Assembly (NCBI GenBank): GCA_038087015.1
Contig: JASBNA010000054.1
Coordinates: 124,001 to 188,000, forward strand
Direction: 5' to 3'
Source: Cerrena zonata
Lineage: Eukaryota; Basidiomycota; Agaricomycetes; Polyporales; Cerrenaceae
DNA: 64,000 nt
Translations under genes and position numbers: made by a program
Part shown: in pieces, positions 60,651-64,000 of the stretch
Position numbering within the stretch: position 1 is the first letter of the stretch
Layout: the number at the start of each line of letters is the position of its first letter
Notes under the pieces: model-generated
The model's input: the letters and a program-made list of their open reading frames with translations, nothing else
Databases searched by the model: none
What the model was told of the DNA's origin: nothing

Positions 60651-63600
60651 CTATAAACCGTAAACTCTCTTTGCATAGTAGTAAGCAAAGACACTGAATA
60701 AAAACATGCAAAAAACAATTGAGAAAAACCAGGCTAGTCCCTCGTAATCTTGGCCGGGTACAATACAATTCATACCCCATAAACCAGTAACAACATTAAT
60801 TGGTAATACTATGGTACCGAGAATGGTGATTTTACCTAAAACATCATTGGTGTCATTGTTGACTTTAGTCATGTCAATGTTTATTTGTGCCAAATAGTTG
60901 GAATGGAATCTAGCCAACAATTTTTCGTAATGATTTAAGGATTGTACCATGGTAACAATATGATCTTGAATATCTCCCAAATACATCCCAATATCTGACT
61001 TGGGTTGAAGGCCGTTGGAGCTTCTATTGATGTAAGCACCGTTTGAATTCCAAAGAGTAGTAGCCTCTAATTGCTCTGAAAATCGTTTACTAAAACCTTT
61101 AATCACATCAGCTTTGGATCCTAATAACCTTAATACCGACATTACTCTTTTACGACATTCACCAATACGTCTTAACATATCTCCTTTACGTTTCCAACCT
61201 AGAATCTTGGATGAAGTAGACTTTGTTGAGGAGGATTTGGATGATTTCTTGGATTTACGAGACGTAACCGATGAACCACTACGTCCAGGTTTACCCAATC
61301 TAGGAGTGTTAAAATTTCCATCAACGGTAGATTTGGATCTTTTACGTCTATAAAAAATATGATCCGAATTGTGACGCACCTTATTGCGTTTTTCTTGATA
61401 TTCATCATCACTTTCTTCTTCTTCACTATCACTTTCATCTTCGCTATCAGTATCTCCAGAATGCATTTTCAAAATAGCGTCTTCGATTTGATTAACCTCC
61501 TCTTCAATACTTTCAATCATTGGCGCAAAAGAATCAGTGATATCATCAATTAATGCATAACATATCCAATCAGATGATACTGTGAGGTAATCCTTTAATA
61601 ATCTAGCTCTTCTTCTGACATTGATTGGATGGGGAGTGGCAGAAAAATGAAACGTAATCACTGCATCTCTGAAAACAATCATATACATATTGAGCGGTGA
61701 TAATTCTCCTTCTCTGATTTTCTTAGTCTTAGTCCTCGTTGATGAACTACTCTTGGATCTATTATTCGAGCTACCGTGATAATCATACGAAGTGTTCGAC
61801 TTGTAATTATCTCGAGATCTCCATAATAATCTCGAAAACGTTGACCAAATCTTTGATTTACGTTCATTCCCACCAAAAACACTTTCATGTCCACTAGCAC
61901 CTGAATTATCTAATCTATCATACATTTCTTGTAACTTATTGAATTTTTTCTCTTGTTCTTTTGCTCTTTGTTTACGTCTTTCATAAACGATATCAAAAGA
62001 AGTGAAACAGATAAAGTAGTAAGACTTGAATAATTCTACTTTTTCACGAGCTTCTCCAAGAAATATATCTTCGGTGGTTAACGGATGAATACCGAATGTC
62101 TTTGAAAGTACTTTCATTTCTTCCTCTGTTGGATCTAGGACATCTAACCAAAATGGATTTACATTGATCTCGTTAGAATTAGAAGCTACTAACGATCCAG
62201 TGGCGGTAGCTGTACCAGGGACGCCAGTTGCTGCAAGACTGATATTTTTGTTCTCTATACCAGCACCTTGCTTTTGGTTGCTAACACGAGAGGCGTTATT
62301 CGAGCCTGTTAAAGAGTTTATTCTATTGGAAGAGACATTATTATTATTGAAGGTCGTTGATGCTTCCGCTAAAGGATTTGAGGAATCTGCTGCCTGAGCG
62401 GTGTCATTTAAATCACTTGCAGGAATTGGAACAGGTGTTCCATCCTTCATTGATTCACTGGCTGATGAGAATCCATTTTTCTGAGAGTAAAAAGATGGCA
62501 TGAATAAGTCTTTTAAAGTTAGGTTTGTTTCTTCTAAAATGTCATCATTTTGAGCGTTAAGGCCATCCCCCCATTTCTTTTGGAGTGAAACTGAGCCATC
62601 TTGAAATTTATTGCTACCGTCTTTTGCTAAGAGACCACTAATGGTTGGAGAATGAATTGTTTTTTGTAAGTCTTCCCGGAAATAGGTGAAGCGGCATAAG
62701 CTTGAATCAACTTGTGGTTTTTGAGGGGATTTATCAGCATGTTGATGTTTGTGTTGGTTAGGAGTCTGATATTGACTATTACTTAGAATAGTTTGTACAT
62801 GTTCTTTTGACTTTTCCCAAGGTTGAATAGGCTGAGGTCTAATTCGAAAAGAGTTATTAGTTGTTTCAAGGGATTCAACTTCATTGACCTGGGTATTATT
62901 GAGTAAAGGAGTATCTTCACGAGATACATGATCTTGTTCATTGGCCAACAGGGAAGGTGAATGGGATTCATCGCGCAGAAATGGGGATCTTGGTTCATCG
63001 TTGCTGCCACTATGAACTGTATGAGCCAAAGGATAATGGAAATTCACATTCTGTTCTTCTTCTTCATCATTACTTTCGTTGTGATCATCGCCGTACTCCT
63101 CTAATTCTTGATTAACAAACTCTTGCATAACTTGTAAATCTGGCCAGCGATAATTGGATTGTTTATTACCTTCAGAGTCCATTTCATGATCGTAATAATC
63201 GGGGAAACAAACATCATCTAAAGACGTTGAATCACTTGAATGATCCGAAGATGGATTTGAACCACCAAACTCCAATGAATTAATCGAAAGTAAATCTTCA
63301 TTGCTGCCATTATAGCTTTGACCATCGTGGAAAGGTTCGTTCCAGGTTTGATTAGAAGCAAGATTACGCTGCTCCTTAGTATACTGATCCATATCTAATA
63401 AAACCGAGCCATATGCAGAACGTTCAGCCCGATTACCTATTATACCGATAAGGAAGATCGTTCCCGTTGCTTTGAGAAAGTAATCCTTGAAGATTTTGGT
63501 TGGTTAATGGAAGACTTGCCCTTTTCTCATAGATGGCTTGTCTTGCGGAATTATTACCAACATTTGAACTGGAAACTGCTGATCTTTTATTTCTAGGAAT

Positions 63601-63992
63601 ATTTGAATCTGTATTGAAAGCTTTGGGTATCTGATGATTAGTGTTATGCATAGCTGATTGTCCTTGATTATGAGAATGAAGTTTTGCAGAGAGTTTCGAC
63701 GTCTTGATCTTGCGGGAGAAGAATGGATATGAGCCAAATCATCATGCATTCGATGATCGATATAAGCAGAAAGATTAATACCTGAATTGGAATGGTTCAC
63801 TCCCGAATGATTTGAACCAGATGGATTCAACCGATTATTCTCAAGTAATGGGAATGACGATGACGATTGGTTATTAGGAGACTCTACCGCGTTTGCTCCA
63901 ACCCCAACTGGTGCAAATGAGCCATTCCCTTGCAGACCAAATTCTCGTCTTGGTCTTGATCTATTCTTTGATTTGCCTTTATTCTTACCCAT
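60651..63992 (-). CDS. MNR2: MNR2-like CorA-family Mg2+ transporter (two compensating frame breaks)
   Basis: About 1113 residues if joined (S. cerevisiae Mnr2 969). It is a eukaryotic CorA of the Alr/Mnr2 group; Mnr2 releases Mg2+ from the vacuole. The long N-terminus is disordered (MGKNKGKSKNRSRPRREFG...). The CorA domain has FGIHPLTTEDIFLGEAREKV, ELFKSYYFICFTSFDIVYER and APMIESIEEEVNQIEDAILK. At the end are two helices with the pore motif GMN in VVTGLWGMNCIVPGQDYEGL, then WFFSIVFCMFLFSVFAYYYA. Frames change at about 63690 (one base lost; continues SAKLHSHNQGQSAMHN) and about 63438 (one extra T; continues NRAERSAYGSVLLDMDQ). Internal acidic (EDESDSEEEESDDEYQ) and Ser-rich basic inserts lie inside the cytosolic domain. 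ALR1 is the alternative name to test. Confidence 0.85.
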
Positions 63993-64000
63993 TTCGATTA

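Noticed and set aside
1..64000. CRISPR arrays, bacterial operons, insertion sequences
   Set aside because: All genes are eukaryotic with spliceosomal introns; no regular spacer-repeat arrays and no transposase or integrase sequence were seen.

Overview
This is a nuclear chromosome segment of an ascomycete yeast from the CTG (Ser) clade, the group that includes Candida and Debaryomyces. The sequence is AT-rich with compact genes, few and short introns, and GTATGT/TACTAAC-type splice signals. Three in-frame CTG codons lie where the protein families favour a small or polar residue: in the EFG1 APSES domain, in the DBP6 motif I region and in the AIM32 Cys motif. CTG should therefore be read as serine (code 12). 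The gene set (EFG1 flanked by a BAP31-like gene and an Mnr2-like gene, a TES1 array, split COX genes) fits this clade. I cannot name the species.

Layout. 1-6.6 kb: the N-terminal half of the ER P5A ATPase SPF1, a small broken ORF, a 2-oxoglutarate oxygenase, an intron-containing mitochondrial carrier (TPC1), and an intron-containing disordered protein (possibly Atg29-like). 6.5-10.3 kb: MLH3 and a POM34-like nuclear-pore protein. 10.5-15.3 kb: four tandem TES1-type peroxisomal acyl-CoA thioesterases. 15.4-23.3 kb: VPS33, the divergent pair COX9/COX8, a short PCF11-like CID protein, a Zip3/HEI10-like RING protein and mitochondrial IDP1. 23.3-29 kb is gene-poor. It holds a 128-bp inverted repeat, a hairpin, an OYE-like gene and the long leader region of an Xbp1-like regulator. 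29-38 kb: XBP1-like, COG6, DPH1, SHQ1. 38-46 kb: a poly-Gln protein, an AST1/2-like protein, an LMBR1-type membrane protein. 46-55 kb: PTC6, RSM19, DBP6, RAD26, AIM32. 55-64 kb: EFG1 with a long upstream region, a YET3/BAP31-like gene and an MNR2-like Mg2+ transporter running to the window edge.

Functional themes. Mitochondrial genes are frequent (TPC1, COX9, COX8, IDP1, PTC6, RSM19, AIM32). Several carry recognisable control sites: opposed CCAAT boxes between COX9 and COX8, and Puf3-type 3'UTR motifs after RSM19 and AIM32. The thioesterase array has a fatty-acid-type promoter (two CCTCGG sites plus an oleate-response-like CGG-N18-CCG) before its second member. DBP6 and SHQ1, both ribosome/snoRNP biogenesis genes, carry PAC/RRPE-like sites. 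MLH3 and the Zip3-like gene both belong to the meiotic crossover pathway.

Quality. At least ten genes are interrupted by isolated one-base indels, including genes essential in S. cerevisiae (DBP6, SHQ1). The simplest explanation is base-level assembly error rather than decay. For each of these I give the full span and the approximate break points.
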